From Candidatus Cloacimonadota bacterium (GTDB lineage Bacteria > Cloacimonadota > Cloacimonadia > Cloacimonadales > TCS61): 24,225 bases of DNA. The notes below the pieces were generated by a model, which was not told the DNA's origin, searched no databases, and was given only the letters and a program-made list of their open reading frames with translations. The translations under genes and the position numbers were made by a program. Location of the stretch: NCBI GenBank assembly GCA_021108055.1, contig JAIORR010000290.1, forward strand, positions 1 through 24,225, read 5' to 3'. Below, in pieces: positions 1-6,621 of this stretch; positions within the stretch are counted from its first letter, which is position 1; every line of letters begins with the position of its first letter.

Positions 1-1
1 A

Positions 2-337
2 GTAAAAACAGAAGTAAAAACAGAGAAAAGAGGAGAACAAACTTCAAGATTTGGTAACAGACCAACAGTTAGAAGAGAATATAAACCTCGAGGTAGATCT
101 TCATCTCGAAATTCAAAAAATTTCTATTTCAAGAAAAAAGTATGTTTCTTTTGCAAAAATAAAGAAGCTGTTATCGATTATAAAGATGTAGGTTTATTGA
201 GACGTTTCATAGCAGAAAACGGTAAAATATCTCCCCGACGATTTACCGGGACTTGTGCAAAGCATCAGAGAAAATTATCGGTAGAGATAAAGAAAGCCCG
301 TCAGATGGCTCTCTTGCAATATACAGACAGACATTAG
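2..337 (+). CDS. rpsR: 30S ribosomal protein S18, 5' end outside the window
   Basis: S18 binds 16S rRNA in the small-subunit platform. The frame open from base 2 gives the S18 core: a C-F-F-C pair after a KKK stretch, then LLRRFI, the GKISPRR turn, and T-G-T-C-A-K-H-Q. The two cysteines plus the later C-x-x-H look like the zinc-binding (C+) form of the family. At least 47 residues precede the core, rich in K, R, E and S, and begin with VKTE twice. There is no ATG, GTG or TTG codon in frame in this stretch, so the true start lies before the window and the protein carries a long basic N-terminal extension. The stop is followed after six bases by the next gene. In many bacteria rpsR lies with rpsF, ssb and rplI. 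Here rplI follows after one membrane gene. Confidence 0.95.
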   Translation, partial: VKTEVKTEKRGEQTSRFGNRPTVRREYKPRGRSSSRNSKNFYFKKKVCFFCKNKEAVIDYKDVGLLRRFIAENGKISPRRFTGTCAKHQRKLSVEIKKARQMALLQYTDRH

Positions 338-343
338 AAAATA

Positions 344-1213
344 GTGTATCTAATTGCGGTTCTGTCTGCATTTATTGCAGTGTTCTCCCCCTTCTGGGGA
401 TTGATCTTTATATTATCATTTGGTGAAAAATACAAGGATAGAAAAGGTGTGTTCTTCGCTGCATTTTCTGTAGTTGTTATCATATTCTTTTTCCTAAAGA
501 TCGTTGATGTAATGGGTTTTTTCGACCTGATAATAGGAATTGCTTTGTCCTCGATACTCTACTTCTGGAGTTTATTCAGAACATTAGATTACCTGAGATC
601 GATCATTGCTGTTTTTTTCTTAAACATCGGGTATGCTGTCTTACGCTATCTCATCTTCAGCAAATTATTCATTACAAATCTGAATCTGGTCTTGCAACAA
701 TATACTGAATTTGTGAAAACAAATTTCGAAAATAACACAGAGTACCTTTCTCTTGCATTAGAAATTCTGAGAACCTTAGAAAAAATTCTTTCAAAATACT
801 ATGTTGGATTATGGGTGATCACCATAGTTCTGGCAGTTTACTTTGGTTCTTTGATCTTTTCTAAAAAGAATGAATTAAAATGGAAACACAAGTTAATTCA
901 ATTACCGTTTTTTTTCATATACTTATTAATTGGTAGTCTGGCACTCTTTTTAATTCCAAATACAAGAACTGTTGGCATTAACTGTCTAATGATGTTATCG
1001 TCGTTATTTCTAATTCAGGGAATTTCAATAATAGATTTTTACTGGGGAAATTTCTTTAAAAAATCAAAATTTTTACTTTTTTTATTGATCTTTTCAATGG
1101 TATTAAATTATTTTATTTTAATGTTAATCGCTCTGATGGGATTGGTTGATATCTGGTTTAATTTTAGAAAAATAATTATCATGGAGGAAATAGATGAAAA
1201 TAATCTTAACTAA
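344..1213 (+). CDS. DUF2232 (YybS-like) integral membrane protein
   Basis: A 289-residue protein that is almost entirely hydrophobic, with about seven or eight membrane helices (roughly 4-26, 36-53, 59-75, 86-105, 152-172, 186-204, 212-230, 243-265) and a hydrophilic loop near 115-150. The C-terminal signature G-L-V-D-I-W-F-N-F-R-K and the placement between rpsR and rplI match the DUF2232/YybS family, whose function is not well established. The start is a GTG six bases after the rpsR stop with no good ribosome site, suggesting translation coupled to rpsR. The 3' end overlaps rplI by 20 bases, so the ribosome site of rplI (ATGGAGG near 1181-1187) lies inside this gene. The family call is from pattern and context; membrane topology is certain, function is not. 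Confidence 0.75.
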   Translation: MYLIAVLSAFIAVFSPFWGLIFILSFGEKYKDRKGVFFAAFSVVVIIFFFLKIVDVMGFFDLIIGIALSSILYFWSLFRTLDYLRSIIAVFFLNIGYAVLRYLIFSKLFITNLNLVLQQYTEFVKTNFENNTEYLSLALEILRTLEKILSKYYVGLWVITIVLAVYFGSLIFSKKNELKWKHKLIQLPFFFIYLLIGSLALFLIPNTRTVGINCLMMLSSLFLIQGISIIDFYWGNFFKKSKFLLFLLIFSMVLNYFILMLIALMGLVDIWFNFRKIIIMEEIDENNLN

Positions 1214-1637
1214 AGATATAAAAAAATTAGGAGAAGCTGGTAGTATAATAAAAGTTGCAGATGGATATGCAAGGAATTACCTGCTCCCCAAGAATTTTGC
1301 GATCATGGCTTCTTCAAAAAATATATCAAAAATAGAATCGATCAAGAAAAATGCTGAGGTACAAAAACTCGCATTGGAAAACGAATATTATGCTCTTGCC
1401 CAGCAGGTCAATGACGCAAAAGTGACCTTTACAAGAAAAGCTGATGAGAATGATCATCTCTTTGGTTCTGTTTCGGAAAACGACATCGTGCAAGCATTGG
1501 CTGAAAAGGAAATAAATATTCACAGATCAACAGTTAATATAGAAAAGCATTTGAAAGAAATCGGTTCTTTTGATGTTGAAATCGAATTTACAACTGATAT
1601 TAAAGCATCTTTAAAAGTAAATATTGAAAAAGAATAA
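1194..1637 (+). CDS. rplI: 50S ribosomal protein L9
   Basis: L9 binds 23S rRNA near the L1 stalk with its N-terminal domain and extends a long helix off the ribosome. The 147-residue length is normal. The N-terminal domain shows MKIILTKDIKKLG, then G-S-I-I-K-V-A-D-G-Y-A-R-N-Y-L-L-P, the family hallmark. Residues about 42-75 form the charged connecting helix, and the C-terminal domain ends in FTTDIKASLKVNI. The ATG overlaps the end of the DUF2232 gene by 20 bases and has a GGAGG-like site inside that gene, so its translation is probably coupled. Confidence 0.96.
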   Translation: MKIILTKDIKKLGEAGSIIKVADGYARNYLLPKNFAIMASSKNISKIESIKKNAEVQKLALENEYYALAQQVNDAKVTFTRKADENDHLFGSVSENDIVQALAEKEINIHRSTVNIEKHLKEIGSFDVEIEFTTDIKASLKVNIEKE

Positions 1638-1660
1638 ACCACAAACCTAAGGAGGTTATC

Positions 1661-2203
1661 TTGAAAAAGATATTAAACATATTCAGTTGGGTAGTTCTTC
1701 TTTTAGCTTTTGCAGCATTAGGACTTTCCAGTGATGATCCTGTATTTGGCTTTTTTTTCTATCTTGTCTTTTTTGTTATTGTTTTCGGGCTGGTATATCT
1801 GTATATAAAGAAACATCAGAAAAGAAAAGCAATTAATCCACAAACCTTAACTAAGATCCATAAAATAATTGCCATATTTATAATGCTGGTAGCTTTATTC
1901 AGCCCTCTCATTGCTTTACGAAAAATCATGCTTCCATTCCTGCCGAACTTCTTGATATTAATCGTGACGGCTATTTTGATCGCTGCAGGAGCTTTTGCTA
2001 TTTCAATGATAAACAGTACAAAGAAAATTCTCGGTTATATCTTACTCATCATTATTTCTATCATCCCAGCCCTTTTTGCAATTTCATACCTCGATATATA
2101 TTTTCCAAATACATATAATGCGTTGGGAACAGCATACTGGGCAACCGTTTCTGTTGCAATTTTTTCTTGGTGGGGTTTTTCTTTATATTTCAAAAAAGAA
2201 TAA
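1661..2203 (+). CDS. Unrecognised six-helix membrane protein
   Basis: I do not recognise this 180-residue protein. It shows about six hydrophobic helices (residues roughly 5-22, 28-49, 66-85, 91-116, 121-143, 155-176) with a basic loop KKHQKRK at about 50-56 between helices 2 and 3. The positive-inside rule would put that loop in the cytoplasm. There is no signal peptidase site, catalytic motif or soluble domain. The start is a TTG with a near-perfect ribosome site (AAGGAGG at 1649-1655, five bases before the codon), so the gene is clearly expressed despite the weak start codon. It lies 23 bases after rplI and 23 before the dciA-like gene, within the translation/replication operon. It could be a lineage-specific membrane protein; function unknown. 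Confidence 0.7.
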   Translation: MKKILNIFSWVVLLLAFAALGLSSDDPVFGFFFYLVFFVIVFGLVYLYIKKHQKRKAINPQTLTKIHKIIAIFIMLVALFSPLIALRKIMLPFLPNFLILIVTAILIAAGAFAISMINSTKKILGYILLIIISIIPALFAISYLDIYFPNTYNALGTAYWATVSVAIFSWWGFSLYFKKE

Positions 2204-2226
2204 CTTGAAATTAATACATTACTGAC

Positions 2227-2547
2227 ATGGATTTCACTCCCGCCGGAAATAACCTGAAAAAAATTGTATATTCAATTGCAGGTCCGGAACAAAGAGATTT
2301 TGTCAGTATTGCATTCGGCTGGAAAAAAATCGTAGGAAATTTACTTACCGAACGCTCTTCTATTAAAAAATTAGAGAATGGCGTATTGTTTGTTTCCGTA
2401 TCAAATAACGTCTGGATGCAGGAACTGATATTAAGAAAATTTCAGATCATGAAAGATATCAAGTCAATATTAAATGTTCAACTCTCTGATATAGTTTTTT
2501 TCATGAAATCTGAAACTAAAAGAAAATTCAGGAAGAAAAATGGTTAA
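2227..2547 (+). CDS. DciA/DUF721-family protein (putative replicative helicase loader)
   Basis: A 106-residue protein with the DUF721 pattern: W-K-K-I-V-G near residue 32, then T-E-R-S-S-I near 40, L-x-N-G-V-L-F-V-S-V, the N-x-W-M-Q-E-L core near 60-66, and a closing helix leading to L-S-D-I-V-F. In characterised members (DciA of Mycobacterium and Pseudomonas) this domain is the ancestral loader or activator of the DnaB helicase. The domain fills almost the whole protein, so there is no long disordered C-terminal arm as in some homologues. The ATG at 2227 has no evident Shine-Dalgarno site. The last eight bases overlap the rpe start, implying coupled translation. The role as helicase loader is family knowledge; nothing here tests it. 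Confidence 0.75.
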   Translation: MDFTPAGNNLKKIVYSIAGPEQRDFVSIAFGWKKIVGNLLTERSSIKKLENGVLFVSVSNNVWMQELILRKFQIMKDIKSILNVQLSDIVFFMKSETKRKFRKKNG

Positions 2548-3181
2548 AATCGCTCCTTCTTTGCTCTCTTCGGATTTTACGAATCTCGAAAAAGAGATCA
2601 CAAAAGTTCAAGATGCAGGCGCTGATATTCTGCATCTCGATATTATGGATGGTCATTTTGTTCCAAACCTTACTTTTGGACTGCCGGTCATCAAACAAAT
2701 AAAAGAAATCGCCAAAATACCCGTAGATGTACACCTGATGGTTACAAATCCGGAATTATATCTGGAAACCCTTGGAAACTTGAATATCGATTATGTTTCT
2801 TTTCATCAGGAAACTGTCTTTCATCTTCATCGTCAGGTATCCGTTCTAAAAAGCAAAAACGTGAAAGCAGGAATAGCACTCAATCCGGCAACTCCTGTCG
2901 AAACCATCTTCCCCATTCTTGCAGACCTCGACTTTGTTCTTATTATGAGTGTAAATCCCGGATTTGGCGGACAGAAATTTATTCCGCTGGTTTATAAAAA
3001 GATCCGGAAGCTTCGCAGATTTGCCAACGAAAATAACCCGAAACTGGAAATTGAGATAGATGGTGGCGTTAACGATCTGAATGCTTCAAAATTAGTAGAA
3101 GCAGGTGCAAATATCCTCGTTGCCGGTTCCTTCATTTTTAAAAGTAAAGACTATTCCGGACAGATTCATAGTCTTAGATAA
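2540..3181 (+). CDS. rpe: Ribulose-phosphate 3-epimerase
   Basis: This enzyme interconverts D-ribulose 5-phosphate and D-xylulose 5-phosphate in the pentose phosphate pathway as a TIM barrel with a metal ion. Visible family motifs are I-A-P-S-L-L-S-S-D, L-H-L-D-I-M-D-G-H-F-V-P-N (metal ligands H32 and D34), D-V-H-L-M-V (H64), S-V-N-P-G-F-G-G-Q (phosphate loop), E-I-D-G-G-V-N (D174) and G-A-N-I-L-V-A-G-S. At 213 residues it is slightly shorter than the usual 220 or so, lacking only the end of the last helix. It overlaps the DciA-like gene by eight bases and is followed by ffh after 23 bases. Confidence 0.96.
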   Translation: MVKIAPSLLSSDFTNLEKEITKVQDAGADILHLDIMDGHFVPNLTFGLPVIKQIKEIAKIPVDVHLMVTNPELYLETLGNLNIDYVSFHQETVFHLHRQVSVLKSKNVKAGIALNPATPVETIFPILADLDFVLIMSVNPGFGGQKFIPLVYKKIRKLRRFANENNPKLEIEIDGGVNDLNASKLVEAGANILVAGSFIFKSKDYSGQIHSLR

Positions 3182-3204
3182 TTTTTCCCATTGTTAGAGG
3201 AATA

Positions 3205-4527
3205 ATGTTCAATAATCTCACAGAGCGTTTTGAAGAAATATTTAAAAAATTAAAAGGTCATGGAAAACTTTCCGAGCAGAATATAAAAGATTCCATGCGG
3301 GAAGTTCGTCGTGCACTGCTGGAAGCTGATGTTAATTTTAAGATAGTTAAGAACTTCATTGAAGAGGTCAGCAGGAAAGCCGTCGGCACCGAAGTGATGA
3401 AAAGCCTTACTCCCGGTCATCAGGTTGTAAAGATAGTTCATCGACAACTTATTGATCTGATGGGAAATGAAAATTTTAAAATTAAACTTCATGATAATCG
3501 ATTGAACAAGATAATGATGGTTGGTTTGCAGGGTTCGGGAAAAACAACTACATGTGCCAAGCTCGCTAATAAATTCAGAACAAAATCAATAAAACCGGCT
3601 ATGGTTGCCTGTGATATTTACCGACCCGCTGCTGTTCATCAATTGCAAGTTCTGGGAAAGCAATTGGAGATACCTGTATTTTCTGATGAAAAGCAGAAGA
3701 ATGTGATTAAAATTGCAAAAAAAGCTATAAAGGAAGTAAATAATTCCGACACAAACCTCCTGATCTTCGATACTGCCGGTCGTCTTCATATCGATAGTGT
3801 CATGATGAAGGAACTGATCGATCTTAAGAAAATCATTAAACCGGATCATATCTTTTTTGTTGCCGATGCAATGACCGGACAGGATGCTGTGAATGTGGCA
3901 AGAGAATTTAATGACCAATTGAATTTCGATGGTGTCATCCTTTCAAAAATGGATAGTGATGCCCGTGGTGGAGCCGCCCTTTCCATAAAAGCTATTACAG
4001 ATAAACCGGTCGTTTTTATCGGAACCGGTGAAAAGATTTCCGACCTTGAAGATTTCCATCCAGATAGAATGGCAAACAGAATATTGGGTATGGGTGATGT
4101 GCTGAGCCTTATCGAAAAAGCTGAAGCTGTTTTTGATGAAAAAGAAGCGGAAAAATTAGCAAATAAACTTAAAAAGAACCAATTTACCTTCACCGATTTC
4201 CTTTCACAGCTTCAACAATTACAGAATATGGGACCACTCGACCAATTAATGGGAATGATCCCCGGAATGAACAACAAAGCTATGAAAGGTCTGAAGGTAG
4301 ACGAAAAGGATCTGAAACATATCGAAGCGATAATCTATTCGATGACTCCGGTTGAAAGAGAAAAACCGGCTATGATAAATGGAAGTAGAAGATTCAGAAT
4401 TGCAAAAGGTAGTGGAACTTCCATACAGCAAGTAAATCGCCTGCTGAAACAATTCGACCAGATGAAAAAAATGATGAAAAAATTTAATGACCCAAAATCC
4501 CAGAAAAATAACTTGTTACCATTCTGA
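3205..4527 (+). CDS. ffh: Signal recognition particle protein Ffh (SRP54)
   Basis: Ffh binds SRP RNA and signal sequences of nascent chains and, with FtsY, targets ribosomes to the inner membrane. Domains in order: N-terminal helical bundle (about 1-95), GTPase domain with the P-loop G-L-Q-G-S-G-K-T-T (107-115), D-T-A-G-R-L-H-I-D, and D-A-R-G-G-A-A-L-S, then the methionine-rich M domain from about 300 with S-M-T-P-V-E-R and the RNA-binding S-R-R-F-R-I-A-K-G-S-G-T. The guanine-specificity motif reads S-K-M-D-S-D rather than the common T-K-L-D-G-D; the aspartates are kept, so it should still work. The 440-residue length is normal. The start has a GAGG site. It is probably the last gene of its operon, as a 151-base gap follows. 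Confidence 0.97.
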   Translation: MFNNLTERFEEIFKKLKGHGKLSEQNIKDSMREVRRALLEADVNFKIVKNFIEEVSRKAVGTEVMKSLTPGHQVVKIVHRQLIDLMGNENFKIKLHDNRLNKIMMVGLQGSGKTTTCAKLANKFRTKSIKPAMVACDIYRPAAVHQLQVLGKQLEIPVFSDEKQKNVIKIAKKAIKEVNNSDTNLLIFDTAGRLHIDSVMMKELIDLKKIIKPDHIFFVADAMTGQDAVNVAREFNDQLNFDGVILSKMDSDARGGAALSIKAITDKPVVFIGTGEKISDLEDFHPDRMANRILGMGDVLSLIEKAEAVFDEKEAEKLANKLKKNQFTFTDFLSQLQQLQNMGPLDQLMGMIPGMNNKAMKGLKVDEKDLKHIEAIIYSMTPVEREKPAMINGSRRFRIAKGSGTSIQQVNRLLKQFDQMKKMMKKFNDPKSQKNNLLPF

Positions 4528-4678
4528 TCAGAATTGAGATTTATTTCTTTAAATGTATGTTTTTTAATAAGTTATTTATTTATGGTAGGTTACTAAAAAA
4601 TGCTTGACGATAAATAAGCAAAAAAAAATTAATCCTTTTACTAAAATTAGTATAGTATCAGGGAAATAAGGAGTTGAA
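4528..4678 (+). promoter_or_regulatory. Putative promoter region for the rpsP-rplS operon
   Basis: This AT-rich gap of 151 bases separates ffh from rpsP. It contains TTGACG at 4604-4609, a good -35 match, followed by a spacer that closely matches the one upstream of the cold-shock gene at the far end of the window. About 17 bases downstream lies AATTAA (4627-4632), a poor -10. A better -10-like TATAGT sits at 4651-4656 but without a partner -35. The transcription start therefore cannot be fixed. A good ribosome site, AAGGAG at 4668-4673, lies five bases before the rpsP ATG. I see no convincing terminator for ffh in the gap. Confidence 0.5.
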
Positions 4679-5170
4679 ATGGTTAAGCTCAGGCTTAAAA
4701 GAATGGGTGCAATAGATAAACCTTTTTACAGAATAGTTGCGTTAGATTCTCGAAAGAAAAGAGATGGAGTATATCTCGAAAGTTTAGGATATTATGATCC
4801 TAAAACAGATCCATCGACATTGAAAGTTGATATTGAAAAAGCTCTTAACTGGTTAAAAGTAGGTGCTCAACCTTCAGATACTGTTCGATCATTATTTAAA
4901 AAAGCAGGCGTTCTTGAAAAATGGCACAATACAAAGTTTCAGACAACCGCTGGTGATAAAAAAGCAAAAAATGAAACAAAACCTGCTGAGAAAAAAACAG
5001 TTAAAAAAGAAGCAAAACCTACTGAGAAAAAAGCAGGAAAGAAAGAAGAAAAATCTGCTGAAAAGAAACCTGTAAAAAAGGAAACAAAGACAGCAGAAAA
5101 AAAAATCACAGAAAAAGCAACCGATCCTGCCGAGAAAAAGAAAGTAGAAGTGGAAAAAGACTCAAAATAG
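4679..5170 (+). CDS. rpsP: 30S ribosomal protein S16 with a repetitive charged tail
   Basis: S16 is an early-binding assembly protein of the small subunit. The core is unmistakable: MVKLRLKRMGAIDKPFYRIV, A-L-D-S-R-K-K-R-D-G, L-G-Y-Y-D-P, then A-L-N-W-L-K-V-G-A-Q-P-S-D-T-V. The core ends near residue 95. Most S16 proteins stop at about 80-95 residues; this one runs to 163. The extra tail (about 96-163) is lysine, glutamate and alanine rich, and residues 101-160 form five exact-length 12-residue repeats (see the repeat entry). The tail is probably disordered or helical on the ribosome surface. It is the first gene of the rpsP-khpA-rimM-trmD-SPOUT-rplS operon. Confidence 0.96.
   Translation: MVKLRLKRMGAIDKPFYRIVALDSRKKRDGVYLESLGYYDPKTDPSTLKVDIEKALNWLKVGAQPSDTVRSLFKKAGVLEKWHNTKFQTTAGDKKAKNETKPAEKKTVKKEAKPTEKKAGKKEEKSAEKKPVKKETKTAEKKITEKATDPAEKKKVEVEKDSK
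4979..5158 (+). repeat. Five tandem 36-base units encoding a 12-residue Lys/Glu/Ala repeat in S16
   Basis: Read in the rpsP frame, residues 101-160 fall into five units with no gaps: KPAEKKTVKKEA, KPTEKKAGKKEE, KSAEKKPVKKET, KTAEKKITEKAT and DPAEKKKVEVEK. The A/T-E-K-K core at positions 3-6 is kept in all five. Units start at 4979, 5015, 5051, 5087 and 5123. The DNA copies differ at many positions, mostly in the variable residues and some synonymous sites, so the repeat is not a fresh duplication. The final unit is the most divergent, as expected at the edge of an array. Confidence 0.9.
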
Positions 5171-5182
5171 TTGGAGTTGAAA

Positions 5183-5413
5183 ATGAAGGAACTCATTGAA
5201 TTCATCGTAAAAGCTCTTGTTGATGATCCTGCTTCTATCGAAATAAAAGAAGTTACCGGCAATAAAGTTACGATCTACGAATTGAGATCGGCAAAAGACG
5301 ATATTGGCAAAATTATTGGAAAACGTGGCAGAACTATCGGGGCAATCAGAATACTTATCAATGCAGTTTCTGCAAGACAAGGGAAAAAAACCGTTTTAGA
5401 AATCATTGAATAG
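5183..5413 (+). CDS. khpA: KH-domain RNA-binding protein KhpA
   Basis: A 76-residue single KH-domain protein (YlqC/KhpA family), a small RNA-binding protein that in Gram-positive bacteria pairs with KhpB/Jag. The KH signature G-K-I-I-G-K-R-G-R-T-I-G-A-I carries the G-x-x-G loop (GKRG) that contacts RNA, followed by the helix L-I-N-A-V-S-A-R-Q-G-K-K. I place the start at the ATG at 5183, six bases after a GGAG site (5173-5176). The frame remains open upstream to a TTG at 5171 next to the rpsP stop, but using it would put the ribosome site inside the gene. The stop abuts the rimM ATG directly. Placement between rpsP and rimM is classic for the family. Confidence 0.93.
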   Translation: MKELIEFIVKALVDDPASIEIKEVTGNKVTIYELRSAKDDIGKIIGKRGRTIGAIRILINAVSARQGKKTVLEIIE

Positions 5414-5914
5414 ATGCAGATATCCGATCTTGTCGCTGTTGGTAAACTTGGAAAAACCGTAGACAGGAACGGCTTCATTACTTTCAAAGTTATTGATGGC
5501 TTCCAGCCTTTTTCCCTTACAGATGTCTTTCTGGTCTTTACAGATAATAGAGTGAGATATGTGACAATAGAAGAAATTGAAACCGGAAAAGGTTTCAATA
5601 TCAAGATTGATGACATTGAAGTTGCAAGGGAAGCCGCAAAAGATGGTTCCGTTCTGGTTATGCTGCAAAAAGAAGAAACAGAAAAACTTCAAGAAAAGAA
5701 TGATAATAATGATCTTTTGGGTAAGAAAATTTTTTTTAAAGAGAAAAGAATCGGTCTGATCATCGATATTTTTAATAACTCTTTTTATGATGTTCTCGTC
5801 ATTGAGATGAATAATGGTAAAGAACTTATGATACCAATGGTAGATTTCTATATAGAGAAGATCGAGAATGATTCGGTGTTCTCTAAGAACATTGAAGATC
5901 TGATGAAATTATGA
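5414..5914 (+). CDS. rimM: 16S rRNA processing protein RimM
   Basis: RimM helps mature the 30S head and binds S19. This 166-residue protein has the two-domain layout: an N-terminal beta-barrel starting D-L-V-A-V-G-K-L-G-K (residues about 3-80) and a PRC-barrel from about 97, with D-L-L-G-K-K-I-F-F, I-G-L-I-I-D-I and the closing G-K-E-L-M-I-P-M-V-D-F-Y-I. The N-terminal domain is divergent: the usual GLRG turn reads T-V-D-R-N-G. The call therefore rests as much on position between khpA and trmD as on similarity. It begins on the base after the khpA stop and overlaps trmD by four bases (ATGA). Confidence 0.9.
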   Translation: MQISDLVAVGKLGKTVDRNGFITFKVIDGFQPFSLTDVFLVFTDNRVRYVTIEEIETGKGFNIKIDDIEVAREAAKDGSVLVMLQKEETEKLQEKNDNNDLLGKKIFFKEKRIGLIIDIFNNSFYDVLVIEMNNGKELMIPMVDFYIEKIENDSVFSKNIEDLMKL

Positions 5915-6585
5915 ATATTGATATCTTAACGCTCTTCCCGAAAATGTTTGAAAACTTTATTAAAGAAAGCATGGTGGGAATAGCAGTAACGAAGAAAGCA
6001 ATTACTGTGAACCTGGTGAATATCAGGGATTTTACCCACGATAAACATAACACAACAGACGATTATCCTTACGGCGGTGGTGCAGGAATGGTGATGAAAC
6101 CTCAGCCGATCTATGAAGCTATCCGATTTGTAAAAAAAAATAACGATATTCCCGTAATATATTTTACACCACAGGGAAAACTGCTTTCGCAGGATATTGT
6201 AAATAAATACAGCAAGGCTGAAAATATCATTCTGCTTTGCGGTCATTATAAAGAGATAGATCAAAGAATTCGTGATTCATTTGTTTCGGAAGAACTTTCT
6301 ATTGGCGACTATGTTCTTTCCGGTGGAGAGATTCCCGCAATGGTAATGATAGATGCTATTGCCAGACTTCAGGATGGTGTTCTTGGCGATATAGATTCGG
6401 CTATGACGGACTCACATCAGAATGGACTTCTGGGCTGCCCGCACTATACCAGACCTCCGGAATTTATGGGAATGAAAGTTCCTGATGTTCTGATTTCAGG
6501 AGATCATAAAAAAATCGATGAATGGAGAAAAAGTAAAGCTCTCGAGATAACTAAGAAAAATCGACCCGAGCTTCTGAAAAAATAA
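5911..6585 (+). CDS. trmD: tRNA (guanine-N1-)-methyltransferase TrmD
   Basis: TrmD makes m1G37 next to the anticodon of tRNAs reading CNN or UNN-type codons and prevents frameshifting. It is a knotted SPOUT homodimer using S-adenosylmethionine. Motifs seen: M-N-I-D-I-L-T-L-F-P-K-M-F, N-I-R-D-F-T-H-D-K-H, D-D-Y-P-Y-G-G-G-A-G-M-V-M, L-L-C-G-H-Y-K-E-I-D-Q-R (knot), S-I-G-D-Y-V-L-S-G-G-E, and C-P-H-Y-T-R-P. The catalytic aspartate is D167. The surrounding loop reads D-S-H-Q-N-G-L-L-G rather than the more usual D-S-F-x-x-G-L-L-D. The 224-residue length is slightly short but complete. Its ATGA start overlaps the rimM stop. Confidence 0.97.
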   Translation: MNIDILTLFPKMFENFIKESMVGIAVTKKAITVNLVNIRDFTHDKHNTTDDYPYGGGAGMVMKPQPIYEAIRFVKKNNDIPVIYFTPQGKLLSQDIVNKYSKAENIILLCGHYKEIDQRIRDSFVSEELSIGDYVLSGGEIPAMVMIDAIARLQDGVLGDIDSAMTDSHQNGLLGCPHYTRPPEFMGMKVPDVLISGDHKKIDEWRKSKALEITKKNRPELLKK

Positions 6586-6621
6586 TTCTGATATCCATCG
6601 ATAAAATTACGAGAACCCGAT

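Noticed and set aside
4979..5158. Array mistaken for a CRISPR or intergenic satellite
   Set aside because: The 36-base units are in frame within rpsP, have no spacers and keep amino-acid rather than base identity.
5171..5182. TTG start four codons upstream for khpA
   Set aside because: The GGAG ribosome site for the ATG at 5183 would lie within the coding part, and KhpA proteins normally start at MKELIEFIVKALVD-like sequence.
4939..5262. 107-residue minus-strand frame rich in S, F and A
   Set aside because: It is the reverse reading of the Lys/Glu repeat tail of S16, not an independent gene.
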